A DNA stretch of 64,000 nt from CAUPWF01 sp963515125 (GCA_052116865.1 JBQKKG010000001.1:124001-188000), one strand, 5' to 3'; numbered from the stretch's first letter, positions 41,951 to 51,001 are shown. Numbers and translations: made by a program. Notes: a model not told the origin generated them from the letters alone.

Positions 41951-42077
41951 AAAACTTGTTGTAGAAAGTGCAAAAAAAGCAGCGATTTCTGCAAATGGTG
42001 CTGCATCATGGTGGGCAGTATTTCAACCAGAAGAACCAGAAGCACTGAGAAAATTAATCGAACAACAAGAAAAATAA
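41925..42077 (+). CDS. agrD: AgrD-like cyclic autoinducer precursor with serine at the ring position
   Basis: A 50-residue peptide gene in the +1 frame overlapping the end of agrB. It has the three AgrD parts: an N-terminal amphipathic helix (TEACEKLVVESAKKAAISA), a core (NGAASWWAVF) and an acidic, proline-marked tail (QPEEPEALRKLIEQQEK). In most AgrD peptides the core has a Cys that forms a thiolactone; here the matching residue is Ser28, so the product should be an ester lactone, as known for some staphylococcal and enterococcal signals. Ring S-W-W-A-V or S-W-W-A-V-F depends on the cut site. AGGTG stands before the ATG. Confidence 0.85.
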   Translation: MSKLTEACEKLVVESAKKAAISANGAASWWAVFQPEEPEALRKLIEQQEK

Positions 42078-42090
42078 TGCGGATTATAAA

Positions 42091-42128
42091 GTCACCCCTT
42101 AAGTGTAATACTTAGGGGGTGATTTTAG
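42091..42128 (+). terminator. Terminator of the agr operon
   Basis: TCACCCCTTAAG and CTTAGGGGGTGA pair around TGTAATA (one base unpaired), followed by TTTT. Confidence 0.75.
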
Positions 42129-42238
42129 TTGTAAAGCGTAGGAATGTTATTGATTTTTAAAAAACAATAGAGTAATATTATAATAATCCACCATAAGGAT
42201 TAATCGTCAGATGGCTATAAACGAATTGGGAGACACAA

Positions 42239-43078
42239 ATGAAAAAAACAGTAAAAAAGGATATATTTGATAAAAAAGGGAATTTATTAATTCGTTGTGG
42301 TGCAGAAATAGATTGGGATGATAGATGTTTTCAACTATTGGAATCGTTTGATGCCTTCGAAGAGGATGATATTAACATACAGCAGAATACAGAGCAAACG
42401 ATTATATGTCATTTAGTGAAGACAGATAGAAGTAATATTATTGAAAAGTCTAAGCAGTTTTTTTTATCAAATCAAGGGTTTTCTATGGAGCAAGTAGAAA
42501 TTATAACAAATGTTATGAATTCCATTATACATAATAATAAGGACAAGATATGGTATTTACACTTAAATACATTATTTAATTATGTAGATTGGCTTTATTC
42601 GCATTCTGTGAATGTCGCGTTAATTGCTGGAATCTTGGCATTAGAATTAAAATACAGTAATCAAGAATTAGAGGATATTATTATCGGTGCGATGTTACAT
42701 GATATTGGCATGGTTTTAATTCCCAAAGAGATACTTATGAAAACAAAACCATTGTTGAAAGAGGAAGCAAATTTTATTAAGAAACATTGTGAGTTAGGCT
42801 ATTCCATGGTTCAAGAATCTAACTTATCAGAAGAAACCAAACTCATTATGCTACAGCATCATGAGCGCTTGGATGGATCTGGATATCCCAATAAATTGCA
42901 GGGATCCCAAATAACCATGCCAGCACAAATTGTCAACATCGCAGATTCTTTTGATTCAGCAACGTCTTTTCGGCCTTATAAAAAAGCTAAGAGTGCCTTG
43001 GAGCTATTAGAAGAATTAAATCAAAGCTCATCATACAATCCATTTCTGGTAAAGTTACTCAGTCAGTATTTTATTTAA
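42239..43078 (+). CDS. HD-GYP domain protein, probable c-di-GMP phosphodiesterase
   Basis: A 279-residue cytosolic protein. The HD-GYP domain spans about residues 110-270: 'HSVNVALIAGILALEL', the HD pair in 'GAMLHDIGMVLIPKEIL', 'HCELGYSMV', 'LQHHERLDGSGYP' (H-H-E-x3-G-S-G-Y-P) and 'IVNIADSFDSATSFRPYK'. Metal ligands are present, so hydrolysis of c-di-GMP is likely. The N-terminal 100 residues (VKKDIFDKKGNLLIRCGAEI) are typical of short HD-GYP proteins. The c-di-GMP protein that follows by 66 bases suggests joint control. Confidence 0.88.
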   Translation: MKKTVKKDIFDKKGNLLIRCGAEIDWDDRCFQLLESFDAFEEDDINIQQNTEQTIICHLVKTDRSNIIEKSKQFFLSNQGFSMEQVEIITNVMNSIIHNNKDKIWYLHLNTLFNYVDWLYSHSVNVALIAGILALELKYSNQELEDIIIGAMLHDIGMVLIPKEILMKTKPLLKEEANFIKKHCELGYSMVQESNLSEETKLIMLQHHERLDGSGYPNKLQGSQITMPAQIVNIADSFDSATSFRPYKKAKSALELLEELNQSSSYNPFLVKLLSQYFI

Positions 43079-43144
43079 ATCATAGTTATGCGTCATTTAT
43101 AACATAACAATAAAAACATTAATACTTACAAAGGAGAATGAATC

Positions 43145-46100
43145 ATGTCCGATTTACATACGGTACTCGTAGTAGAAGACAATGAAATAAATAGAACTAT
43201 ACTTCTTAAAATACTATCAGAAGATTATCAAGTTATTTTTGCTGATCATGGAGTGGAGGCTTTTGATATCATGCAGACAAAGCATACCGAAATTGCAGCG
43301 ATTATACTAGATATTGTAATGCCTGTTATGAATGGACATGAATTTCTGGGGATTGTTTCAAAAGATGAAAAATATAAAAATATTCCCATCATTGTCACAA
43401 CAGGATATGCTGATAGAAATAATGAGCTCAAAGCGTTGGAACTGGGAGCTTGGGATTTTGTAACAAAACCATTTGACCCTAAAATATTAAAGTTTAGATT
43501 AAAAAATGTAATTGATAGAAGTCAATTAGCGGCATTCAATCAGTTAAAATACTTGGCTGAGTATGATGATTTAACGGGAATATATAATAAAAATAAATTT
43601 TTTCAGGAGTCAGGAGAATTGTTAAAAGAAAATGTAGATGTGAAATTTGTAGTAGTGCGTCTTGATATTAATCGATTTAGCTTGATTAATGATTTTTTTG
43701 GCAATAAAGAAGGGAATCGCTTATTAAAGTATATTGCTGATCATATAACAATGTTTTTTGATACACAAAGAAAGTGCGTGTTTGGAAGAATTGAATCAGA
43801 TGTATTTGGAATGTGTATTGCTCTTGAGCATAAAGATCAAATATATTATGTATTAGATCGGATAGCAAATGATATCAAGGCGTATCATATTAATTTTGAT
43901 GTGGTGCCAACCTTTGGAATATATGAAATTGAAGATCATGATATGCCCGTAGATCGCATCTTAGATCGTGCAAATCTTGCAGCAAAGCAGTGTAAAGGAA
44001 ATTATATTAAAAATTATGCATTTTATGATGATGCTATGGGGAAAATGCGAGAGAAAGAGCAAGAGATCATCAATGAAATGAATGAGGCGTTGGAGACGAA
44101 TCAATTTGTCTTATATTTACAACCCAAATGTAGTTTGCTCGATCATTCCTCTGTTGGTGCAGAGGCATTGGTTCGATGGTTGCATCCTAAAAAAGGGATG
44201 ATCATGCCCAATGAATTTATCCCTATTTTTGAAAGTAATGGATTTATTACAAAGCTTGATTTTTATGTATGGGAGCAGGCGTGTATACTTATAAAAAAGC
44301 AATTGGATACTAAGAACCATGCAATGCCAATATCTGTAAATGTGTCTAGAGTTAATATTTATTCTCCAAACTTCGTATCATGCCTTTGTAAGTTAACAGA
44401 AAAATATCAAGTACCAACATCTCTTCTGTATTTAGAACTTACGGAAAGTGCATATACTGACAATCCACAAATTATGAAGGATACCATAAAGCGTTTACAA
44501 AGTAAAGGATTTATTGTTATGATGGATGACTTTGGAAGTGGTTATTCTTCTCTTAATATTTTGAAGGATATTTCGGTAGATGTATTGAAGATTGATATGC
44601 GATTTTTATCCGATACAGAAAAGTCTGACAGAGGAAGAAATATATTAGAATCTGTAGTGCGAATGGCAAAGTGGCTGTCTATACCAACTGTAGTCGAAGG
44701 AGTAGAGACGAAAGAGCAAGTAGATTTCTTGACTTCTATTGGTTGTGAATATGTGCAAGGATATTATTTTGCACGTCCGATGCCCCAGGAAGTATACGAA
44801 AAATTGTGTGAAAATTATTCGGATACTAATATATTAATACGAAACAATCTGGAATCTCCTAAGCCATGGATATTAGATTCTCAGATTGAACAGATGTTAG
44901 TTCAGAATATGCATGCGGTTGCACTGTATGAAGTCACGGATTCTAAGATAGATATACTACGGGCAAATAATTTATTTTACGAAATATTTGGATATAGTGA
45001 GAAATTCAAAGGATTATCTAACCCTATGAAATTATACCCAGATAATTATAAACAAAATATATTTCAGTTATTTCAAAAAGCGATTCAAACAAAAGCGGTA
45101 GTGAAAGATGAATTCGAGTTAAAGATACCAATAGAAGATGTCAGTTGGGTGCGTGTAAAAGTAAGATATCTGAATACCATTGGGAATAGACATATATTAT
45201 TAGGAATGATATTTGATATCTCTGAGCAGAAAAGGAAAGAAACAGACTTAGGACAAAATGTTCAGGATAAGTGTGGTAATCAGATTGTAACGAATCGTAT
45301 TCTGATTATTGATGATAGTTCGATGAAGCGAACAGTATTACGAAACATATTTGATGATAAATTTGAAATTTTAGAAGCGGAAAATGGACAGCAAGGACTT
45401 CAGATTTTAGAGGAGAATGGCTACCAAATAGATATTATTCTTCTAGATTTAATGATGCCAATCATGAATGGTCTGGAATTTTTAAAAGAGAAAAAGAAAG
45501 TGGAAGAACTGTTTAGTACACCTGTTATTATCATTACTGCAAATGAGAACAAAGAGCAAGAATTGCTTGCTCTTCATCAAGGGGCAACGGATTATATCAC
45601 TAGTCCCTTTATAAAAGAAACGGTTATACATAGGGTGAATAATGTACTTGAAACAAATCAGCGTTTTGTACATCTAATGAATGAATATCGAGCAGTATCT
45701 CATAAGGCAAAGACAGATTCTTTAACAGGTCTATATAATAGGGTCACGATTAAAAAGGTGATGAAACAAGCGTTAAATTATTCGGAAAATGAACATGCGA
45801 TGGTTATGATAGATATTGATGATTTTAAAAATATCAATGACATGTATGGGCATACATATGGAGACTTAGTTCTAATGGAAGTTTCAGTGAAATTTCGCAA
45901 GTTGTTTCGCGAACATGATACCGTAGCAAGATTAGGGGGAGATGAATTTTGTGTGTTCATGAAGGAGATTCCTTCAGTTGAATTAGTATGGAAACGTTGT
46001 AATTTAATGTGCAAGGAAATGAGCCAAATGGTGATAGAACCTTACAAAGCGAAGGTGTCTTGTTCAGTAGGAATCGCTATTTCTTCTAATACTCTTAATA

Positions 46101-46204
46101 CATTTGAAAAATTATATGAGAGCGCAGATATTGCACTGTATGAATCAAAGCGTCGCGGAAAAAGTAGAGTATTTGTATTTGGAAAAGAAGAAATTATGTC
46201 TTAA
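43145..46204 (+). CDS. REC-GGDEF-EAL-PAS-REC-GGDEF c-di-GMP signalling protein
   Basis: A 1019-residue cytosolic protein. Domains in order: receiver 1 (about 5-125, Asp56 in 'ILDIVMP'); GGDEF-like domain (about 135-300) whose signature reads 'ESDVF', so inactive; EAL domain (about 305-560) with 'EALVRW', 'ELTESAY', 'DDFGSGYSS', 'EGVET', so probably active phosphodiesterase; PAS-like (about 585-695); receiver 2 (about 717-835, Asp768 in 'LLDLMMP'); GGDEF 2 (about 850-1015) with intact 'RLGGDEF' and an I-site R-E-H-D five residues before it, so an active, product-inhibited cyclase. It can in principle both make and break c-di-GMP, under two phosphorylation inputs. Confidence 0.93.
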   Translation: MSDLHTVLVVEDNEINRTILLKILSEDYQVIFADHGVEAFDIMQTKHTEIAAIILDIVMPVMNGHEFLGIVSKDEKYKNIPIIVTTGYADRNNELKALELGAWDFVTKPFDPKILKFRLKNVIDRSQLAAFNQLKYLAEYDDLTGIYNKNKFFQESGELLKENVDVKFVVVRLDINRFSLINDFFGNKEGNRLLKYIADHITMFFDTQRKCVFGRIESDVFGMCIALEHKDQIYYVLDRIANDIKAYHINFDVVPTFGIYEIEDHDMPVDRILDRANLAAKQCKGNYIKNYAFYDDAMGKMREKEQEIINEMNEALETNQFVLYLQPKCSLLDHSSVGAEALVRWLHPKKGMIMPNEFIPIFESNGFITKLDFYVWEQACILIKKQLDTKNHAMPISVNVSRVNIYSPNFVSCLCKLTEKYQVPTSLLYLELTESAYTDNPQIMKDTIKRLQSKGFIVMMDDFGSGYSSLNILKDISVDVLKIDMRFLSDTEKSDRGRNILESVVRMAKWLSIPTVVEGVETKEQVDFLTSIGCEYVQGYYFARPMPQEVYEKLCENYSDTNILIRNNLESPKPWILDSQIEQMLVQNMHAVALYEVTDSKIDILRANNLFYEIFGYSEKFKGLSNPMKLYPDNYKQNIFQLFQKAIQTKAVVKDEFELKIPIEDVSWVRVKVRYLNTIGNRHILLGMIFDISEQKRKETDLGQNVQDKCGNQIVTNRILIIDDSSMKRTVLRNIFDDKFEILEAENGQQGLQILEENGYQIDIILLDLMMPIMNGLEFLKEKKKVEELFSTPVIIITANENKEQELLALHQGATDYITSPFIKETVIHRVNNVLETNQRFVHLMNEYRAVSHKAKTDSLTGLYNRVTIKKVMKQALNYSENEHAMVMIDIDDFKNINDMYGHTYGDLVLMEVSVKFRKLFREHDTVARLGGDEFCVFMKEIPSVELVWKRCNLMCKEMSQMVIEPYKAKVSCSVGIAISSNTLNTFEKLYESADIALYESKRRGKSRVFVFGKEEIMS

Positions 46205-46254
46205 TTACACGAGCTAGAAGTAGTAATATTTTAATGAAAGGGGAGTTATCAGTA

Positions 46255-46401
46255 ATGGGGTGTCTAGGGATTCCGTTAGATTTAGAACATGCTTTTATCG
46301 GATTGATTTTGTGCATTACAATTCTAGGAATCCCCTTTGGTATGCAGCTGTTTAAATTAGCTAAATTAGCACGAATGCCCTTTGGAAGTGTGGTATATTA
46401 A
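46255..46401 (+). CDS. Shortened YccF-like membrane protein
   Basis: A 48-codon ORF whose last 35 residues match the second half of a YccF domain: 'FIGLILCITILGIPFGMQLFKLAKLARMPFG'. The first YccF helix and its 'W..GG' region are missing, and the N-terminus (MGCLGIPLDL) is unrelated. GGGGAG nine bases before the ATG suggests it may still be translated. It is either a remnant or a genuine one-helix derivative. Below the length cut-off of most gene finders. Confidence 0.5.
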   Translation: MGCLGIPLDLEHAFIGLILCITILGIPFGMQLFKLAKLARMPFGSVVY

Positions 46402-46410
46402 TACGACTTG

Positions 46411-47820
46411 TTATTGAAGGGGTGAGTGATTTCTTGCTTCAGTCATAGAATAAGGGTCTAGAATTTTCCGTAACTGTCCTTCGCTAAGAAGCGACTCAGA
46501 TAAAACTAATTTTTTTACACTAATTCCTGTTTTTAATGATTTTTTAGCAATTTCTGAGGATTTTTTATATCCGATATAAGGACATAGGGCGGTAGTGATA
46601 CCAACACTAGAGTCCATAAGTTTTTTACAGCGGTCTTTATTTGCGGAAATACCAATAATACAATTATGAACAAGTGTTTTAATGGCCTCTGTTAGGGTTG
46701 TGATAGATTCAAATAGGTTATAAAATACAACGGGTTCAAAGGCATTTAATTCAAGTTGCCCCGCTTCGGCAGCCATTGTAATCGTCATATCATGACCAAT
46801 CACATGGAAGGCCACTTGATTTACCACTTCAGGAATAACAGGGTTGACTTTTCCGGGCATGATAGAAGAGCCATTTTGTTTTGCAGGAAGATTAATTTCG
46901 CCAAAACCAGTTTTGGGACCGCTGGAAAGCAATCGGAGATCATTACACATTTTGGAAAGATTCACCGCACAAGTTTTAAGAACTCCGGAGATCGTAACAA
47001 AGCCATCAAGATTCTCTGTAGCATCAAATAAATCCATCGATTGTTTTAAAGGGTAGTTACTTATTTTGCTAAGGTTTGGAACGATATTAGTTAGATAAGT
47101 ATCTGGAACATTAATGGCGGTTCCAATTGCGGAAGCCCCTAAATTAACCGTATACATTTCGGATTGAGCGTGAAGCATACGTTGTCTATCTCTTTCTAGC
47201 ATAGTAGCATAGGCATGAAAGCTTTGGCCTAATCGCATAGGGACAGCATCTTCTAATTGGGTACGTCCCATTTTTAGTATGGAATCAAATTCTTTTGATT
47301 TCTCCATCAAAGAATCTACTAACAGGGATAGGGAAGATAATAATGGTTGCATGAGATTTAGGACCGTTAATTTTCCAGCTGTGGGAATTACATCGTTGGT
47401 AGATTGTGCCATATTAACGTCATCATTTGGATGAACAATAGTATAGTCACCCTTTTTGCCACCTAGAAGTTCAATAGCACGATTTGCAACCACCTCATTG
47501 ATATTCATGTTTGCACTTGTTCCGGCACCACCTTGAATAGCATCTACAATGAACTCTGAATAGTAGCCGCCAAGTATAATTTCATCACAGGCAGCAATCA
47601 TTGCCTTCGCTTTTGGTTCATCGATTTGTTGATTGTGTTGATTTGTAATAGCAGCAGCTTTCTTTATACGAGCAAGATTTTGAATAAATACCGGATGCAA
47701 TGGATGACCGGTAATAGAAAAATTATTTTTTGCTCTTAGGGATTGCACTCCGTAATATGCATTTATTGGTACATTCAGGGTTCCAATGGAATCGGATTCT
47801 ACACGTGTTAGTTCTGTCAT
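46411..47820 (-). CDS. aspA: Aspartate ammonia-lyase
   Basis: Converts aspartate to fumarate and ammonia. The 469-residue protein of the fumarase/aspartase superfamily has the signature loop 'GSSIMPGKVNPVIPE', 'TSTNDVIPT'-like block 'MAQSTNDVIPTA', 'GRTQLEDAVPMRLGQ' and 'GGAGTSANMNINEVVANRA'. 'RVESDSIGTLNVPINAYYGVQSLRA' at the N-terminus is aspartase-like. It is divergent from an Lrp-type regulator that could control it, with about 300 bases between them. Confidence 0.93.
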   Translation of the reverse strand: MTELTRVESDSIGTLNVPINAYYGVQSLRAKNNFSITGHPLHPVFIQNLARIKKAAAITNQHNQQIDEPKAKAMIAACDEIILGGYYSEFIVDAIQGGAGTSANMNINEVVANRAIELLGGKKGDYTIVHPNDDVNMAQSTNDVIPTAGKLTVLNLMQPLLSSLSLLVDSLMEKSKEFDSILKMGRTQLEDAVPMRLGQSFHAYATMLERDRQRMLHAQSEMYTVNLGASAIGTAINVPDTYLTNIVPNLSKISNYPLKQSMDLFDATENLDGFVTISGVLKTCAVNLSKMCNDLRLLSSGPKTGFGEINLPAKQNGSSIMPGKVNPVIPEVVNQVAFHVIGHDMTITMAAEAGQLELNAFEPVVFYNLFESITTLTEAIKTLVHNCIIGISANKDRCKKLMDSSVGITTALCPYIGYKKSSEIAKKSLKTGISVKKLVLSESLLSEGQLRKILDPYSMTEARNHSPLQ

Positions 47821-48125
47821 AGTACACCTCTTTCTAGCATGTGAAATGCTATTAAACTTTTTGTCTGAGACGAGAATAACACGTTCTATTTGTAAAATAA
47901 ATATTTTTTTAAAAATGCTAGATTAGAAATGTAATTCAGGGTAAACGGTTAATTTATAAAATAAAAAGTTAAAAAATCTTTATAAAATTAAGTAAAGGAA
48001 TGAATGAAAATCGCTTTTTGTGTGTTTTTAGGTATTAAAGTTTATTAATAACAAGAAATATGCTACAATTGGTATTATTTGTTATAATATATTTAAAAGA
48101 AAGTACATAGTAGCAGGAGAAGTAT
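47821..48125. promoter_or_regulatory. Divergent intergenic region aspA/lrp
   Basis: A 305-base, very AT-rich spacer between two divergent genes, containing a TATAAT at 48083-48088 that may serve the Lrp gene. I saw no clear -35 and no certain operator. Lrp proteins often bind such AT-rich divergent regions. Confidence 0.35.
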
Positions 48126-48572
48126 ATGGAAAAAGAATTAGATAGTATTGATCGCAGTATTATTCAAATATTACAGGAGGATGCAAGAATACCAATAAAG
48201 GACATTGCTAAAGAAGTGTTTTTATCTTCACCAGCGGTATCTGCTCGTATAGAACGATTGGAAAAGAAAGGAATTATAATGGGGTATCATGCGGAAATTA
48301 ACCCCATGACATTTGGTTATCATATTAGAGCCTTCATAAATGTGGAGGTAAAGCCATCGCAAAAAAAAGAGTTTTATCCATTTATACAAGCCATACCCAA
48401 TGTGATAGAATGTAATTGTGTGGCAGGAGATTATACTATGCTAATTGAAGTGTGCTATCAGACCACGGAACAATTAGACCACTTTATTATTGAGCTACAA
48501 GTATTTGGACGTACAAAAACGCAACTTGTTTTCTCAACTTCGGTAAAGCATAGAAATGTTCCGATAACATAA
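48126..48572 (+). CDS. Lrp/AsnC family transcriptional regulator
   Basis: A 148-residue regulator. The AsnC-type helix-turn-helix is at residues 5-60 (LDSIDRSIIQILQEDARIPIKDIAKEVFLSSPAVSARIERLEKKGII) and the RAM ligand-binding domain at about 68-145 (IRAFINVEVKPSQKKEF, 'VIECNCVAGDYTMLIEV'). It is divergent from aspA, which suggests, but does not prove, amino-acid-responsive control of aspartase. Confidence 0.9.
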   Translation: MEKELDSIDRSIIQILQEDARIPIKDIAKEVFLSSPAVSARIERLEKKGIIMGYHAEINPMTFGYHIRAFINVEVKPSQKKEFYPFIQAIPNVIECNCVAGDYTMLIEVCYQTTEQLDHFIIELQVFGRTKTQLVFSTSVKHRNVPIT

Positions 48573-48649
48573 TCGATTCAATATTAGATAGTAAGAATTG
48601 AAAAAGAGTTTTAAATAAAGAACAGCCAAAGTAGCAGGAGGAGATTACG

Positions 48650-49471
48650 ATGGAAAAAAACAATACGGAAGATAAAAAAGATGACCTATGGGTTTTGCTG
48701 AAATTAAAAGAACAACTGTATGCTGTCAATAGTTCAGTTGTAGAATCTATTATCCAGATTGAAGATAAAATAACAAAAATGCCCAAAAGCAGTGATTTGG
48801 TTCCAGGAGTAATAAGATTACGAGGGAATATTATTTCAATTGTTAATTTGAGAGCTTTTTTGGGAATGGGAACGCTGGAGGAAGAACAGAAGGAATTTGA
48901 TGAAATGTTAGAGCAAAGAAAACAAGATCACATTCGATGGGTAAATGAGTTAAAAAGGTGCTTGCAAGAAGATGATAAATTCACACTAGCAACTGATCCG
49001 CATCAATGTGCGTTTGGAAAGTGGTATGATAATTATCACACAGATAATCAGACTGTGGCATTTCATTTAAATAAGATAGATGAACCACATAAAAAATTAC
49101 ATGAGACGGCACACGAAGCCTTTGATTGCCTAAAACAGTGCGAGTCATGTGAAAGGGAAGAATGTCTACAAATAGTGTTAAAAAAAGAGACGGAAGTCTA
49201 TATGCCAAAGGTGGTCGGACTCTTGGAACAAGCCAAAACGGTATTTAAAGACAGTTATCGTAAGATGTGTGTTGTGCTATCGGATGGAAGCACAGAGCGG
49301 GGCATTCTCGTAGATTCAGTGGTATCCGTAGAAAAATTAACAACATTTACAGAGACGGATAGCTACGTGGGAAGTGGAGAAAAGTCGCTTGTTTCTCAAT
49401 TTTCACAGAGATATCACGGAGGAGAACAGGTACTGATATTGAACCATGAAGAGCTTTTGGCAAATATATAA
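48650..49471 (+). CDS. CheW-like protein with an inserted CZB zinc-binding domain
   Basis: A 273-residue cytosolic chemotaxis-type protein. Residues about 10-85 are the first half of a CheW domain ('LLKLKEQLYAVNSSVVESII', 'VPGVIRLRGNIISIVNLRAFLGM'). Residues about 95-200 are a CZB domain: 'DHIRWVNELKRCL' (His), 'DPHQCAFGKWY' (Cys), 'IDEPHKKLHETAHEAF' (His, His). Residues about 205-273 complete CheW ('RKMCVVLSDGSTERGILVDSVVSVEKL', 'GGEQVLILNHEELL'). CZB usually ends chemoreceptors or diguanylate cyclases; zinc or oxidant sensing is its known role. No che genes are adjacent. Confidence 0.88.
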   Translation: MEKNNTEDKKDDLWVLLKLKEQLYAVNSSVVESIIQIEDKITKMPKSSDLVPGVIRLRGNIISIVNLRAFLGMGTLEEEQKEFDEMLEQRKQDHIRWVNELKRCLQEDDKFTLATDPHQCAFGKWYDNYHTDNQTVAFHLNKIDEPHKKLHETAHEAFDCLKQCESCEREECLQIVLKKETEVYMPKVVGLLEQAKTVFKDSYRKMCVVLSDGSTERGILVDSVVSVEKLTTFTETDSYVGSGEKSLVSQFSQRYHGGEQVLILNHEELLANI

Positions 49472-49480
49472 CTGTGATAG

Positions 49481-49511
49481 AGGCGGGGGAATGTAAATTC
49501 CCCGCCTTTGT
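49481..49511. terminator. Shared terminator between cheW-CZB and thiC
   Basis: AGGCGGGGGAAT and ATTCCCCGCCT pair around GTAA, followed by TTTG on the plus strand; it ends the plus-strand gene and lies directly after the thiC stop on the minus strand. Confidence 0.75.
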
Positions 49512-49514
49512 ATG

Positions 49515-50822
49515 TTATTCATCAAAAATAGTGATAATTTCTCCATCTAGAATACGATTCATATTTTTTACTGCACAAAAATTTCCACACATACTGCAGG
49601 TATCTTCCTTTTCGGGTTTCGAGGACTCACGATACGCTTTGGCTTTTATCGGATCAATAGAAAGTTCAAACATGTGATCCCAATCTAGGTTCTTTCTTGC
49701 GGTGCTCATTTGATTATCCCAATCCATTGCTCCAGGAACACCCTTTGCAATATCAGCAGCATGGGCAGCAATTCTGGTTGCAATAATTCCCTCTTTTACA
49801 TCATCTACATCAGGGAGACGTAAATGTTCTGCAGGAGTAACATAGCATAGGAATGATGCTCCATTTGAGGCAGCAATTGCGCCACCGATGGCGGATGTAA
49901 TATGGTCATATCCAGGTGCTATGTCGGTAACTATTGGACCTAACACATAAAATGGTGCACCATAGCATAAGGTCTTTTGAATCTCCATATTAGCAGGAAT
50001 TTGATGTATTGGCATATGGCCAGGACCCTCAATCATAACTTGAACATCTTTTTTCCAGGCACGCTTTGTTAATTCACCTAATAAAATCAATTCCTCTATT
50101 TGTGAGGCATCTGTTGCATCTGCGAGACAGCCTGGACGGCAGGCATCTCCAAGACTCAAAGTAACATCATAAGATCTACATATGTCAAGGATTTCATCGA
50201 AGTATTCGTAGAAGGGATTCTCTTCTCCAGTCATTTCCATCCACGCAAAGATAATTGAGCCACCACGAGATACGATGTTAGTGAGGCGTTTGTTACGTTT
50301 AAATTTTCCGGCAGTTTCTTTATTGATTCCGCAATGAAGTGTCATAAAGTCAACACCGTCTTTTGCATGCATGCGAATAATATCAATCCATTCAGTGGCT
50401 GTAATCTGAATCAAAGGCTTGTGATAATATACAACAGCATCGTAGATTGGAACTGTTCCAATCATAGCAGGGCAAGTTTTAGTCAACTCTGTTCTAAATT
50501 TCTGCGTATCCCCATAAGAACTTAAATCCATAATAGCTTCCGCACCCATATCAATGGCACTTTGCACCTTTTTAAGTTCCATAGCCATATCAGTCATATC
50601 CCTTGAAGTTCCTAAGTTCACATTAATCTTTGTCTTTAACATGGAGCCCAAACCATTTGGCTTTATAGCCGTATGTTCTTTATTACATGGAATAATAATT
50701 TTCCCTTCAGCCATAAGGGAAGTTAAATCCGATATGGAAATATTTTCTCTTTTAGAAACAATTTCCATTTCTTTTGTTACAATGCCTTTTCGGGCGGCTT
50801 CCATCTGTGTTGCATAATTCAT
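49515..50822 (-). CDS. thiC: Phosphomethylpyrimidine synthase
   Basis: Makes the pyrimidine part of thiamine from aminoimidazole ribotide by radical-SAM chemistry. The 435-residue protein is the short bacterial form. Visible features: 'GTSRDMTDMAMELKKV', 'MTLHCGIN', 'SRGGSIIFAWM', 'LSLGDACRPGCLADATD', 'MIEGPGHMPIHQI', 'FLCYVTPAEHLRLPD', and the C-terminal cluster motif C-x2-C-x4-C (CSMCGNFC). GAAGG precedes ATG 50822. A TPP riboswitch and terminator hairpin lie directly upstream. Confidence 0.95.
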   Translation of the reverse strand: MNYATQMEAARKGIVTKEMEIVSKRENISISDLTSLMAEGKIIIPCNKEHTAIKPNGLGSMLKTKINVNLGTSRDMTDMAMELKKVQSAIDMGAEAIMDLSSYGDTQKFRTELTKTCPAMIGTVPIYDAVVYYHKPLIQITATEWIDIIRMHAKDGVDFMTLHCGINKETAGKFKRNKRLTNIVSRGGSIIFAWMEMTGEENPFYEYFDEILDICRSYDVTLSLGDACRPGCLADATDASQIEELILLGELTKRAWKKDVQVMIEGPGHMPIHQIPANMEIQKTLCYGAPFYVLGPIVTDIAPGYDHITSAIGGAIAASNGASFLCYVTPAEHLRLPDVDDVKEGIIATRIAAHAADIAKGVPGAMDWDNQMSTARKNLDWDHMFELSIDPIKAKAYRESSKPEKEDTCSMCGNFCAVKNMNRILDGEIITIFDE

Positions 50823-50861
50823 TTCTAATACCTTCTTTCTATGTATTTTATTAATTCAGGG

Positions 50862-50896
50862 CAATAAAAATGGAGAACAACCATAGGTGTTCTCCG
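50862..50896 (-). terminator. Terminator controlled by the TPP riboswitch
   Basis: On the minus strand GGAGAAC and GTTCTCC pair around ACCTATGGTT, followed by ATTTTTATTG. It sits between the TPP aptamer and thiC, so ligand binding is expected to favour termination. Confidence 0.8.
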
Positions 50897-50909
50897 ATTT
50901 ATGACAATC

Positions 50910-51001
50910 TCTCACTTCCTACGGTGGCATTACCCACATCAGGTGCAAGGGTCGAAGTTTGATTACTTCCTCTCAGCCTGCTATACAAGCTCCCCTGATA
51001 T
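50910..51001 (-). promoter_or_regulatory. TPP riboswitch (THI element)
   Basis: On the minus strand the conserved aptamer parts appear in order: CAGGGGAGC, a variable stem, GCTGAGAGG, the P3 stem AAGT..ACTT, CGACCCTTGCACCTGA, TGTGGGTAATGCCACCG and AGGAAGT. CTGAGA and ACC..GAACCTGATC-type elements are near consensus. It switches off thiC when thiamine pyrophosphate is plentiful. Confidence 0.93.

Noticed and set aside
46756..47056. Plus-strand frames opposite aspA
   Set aside because: The minus strand encodes an intact aspartase; these have no start signals.
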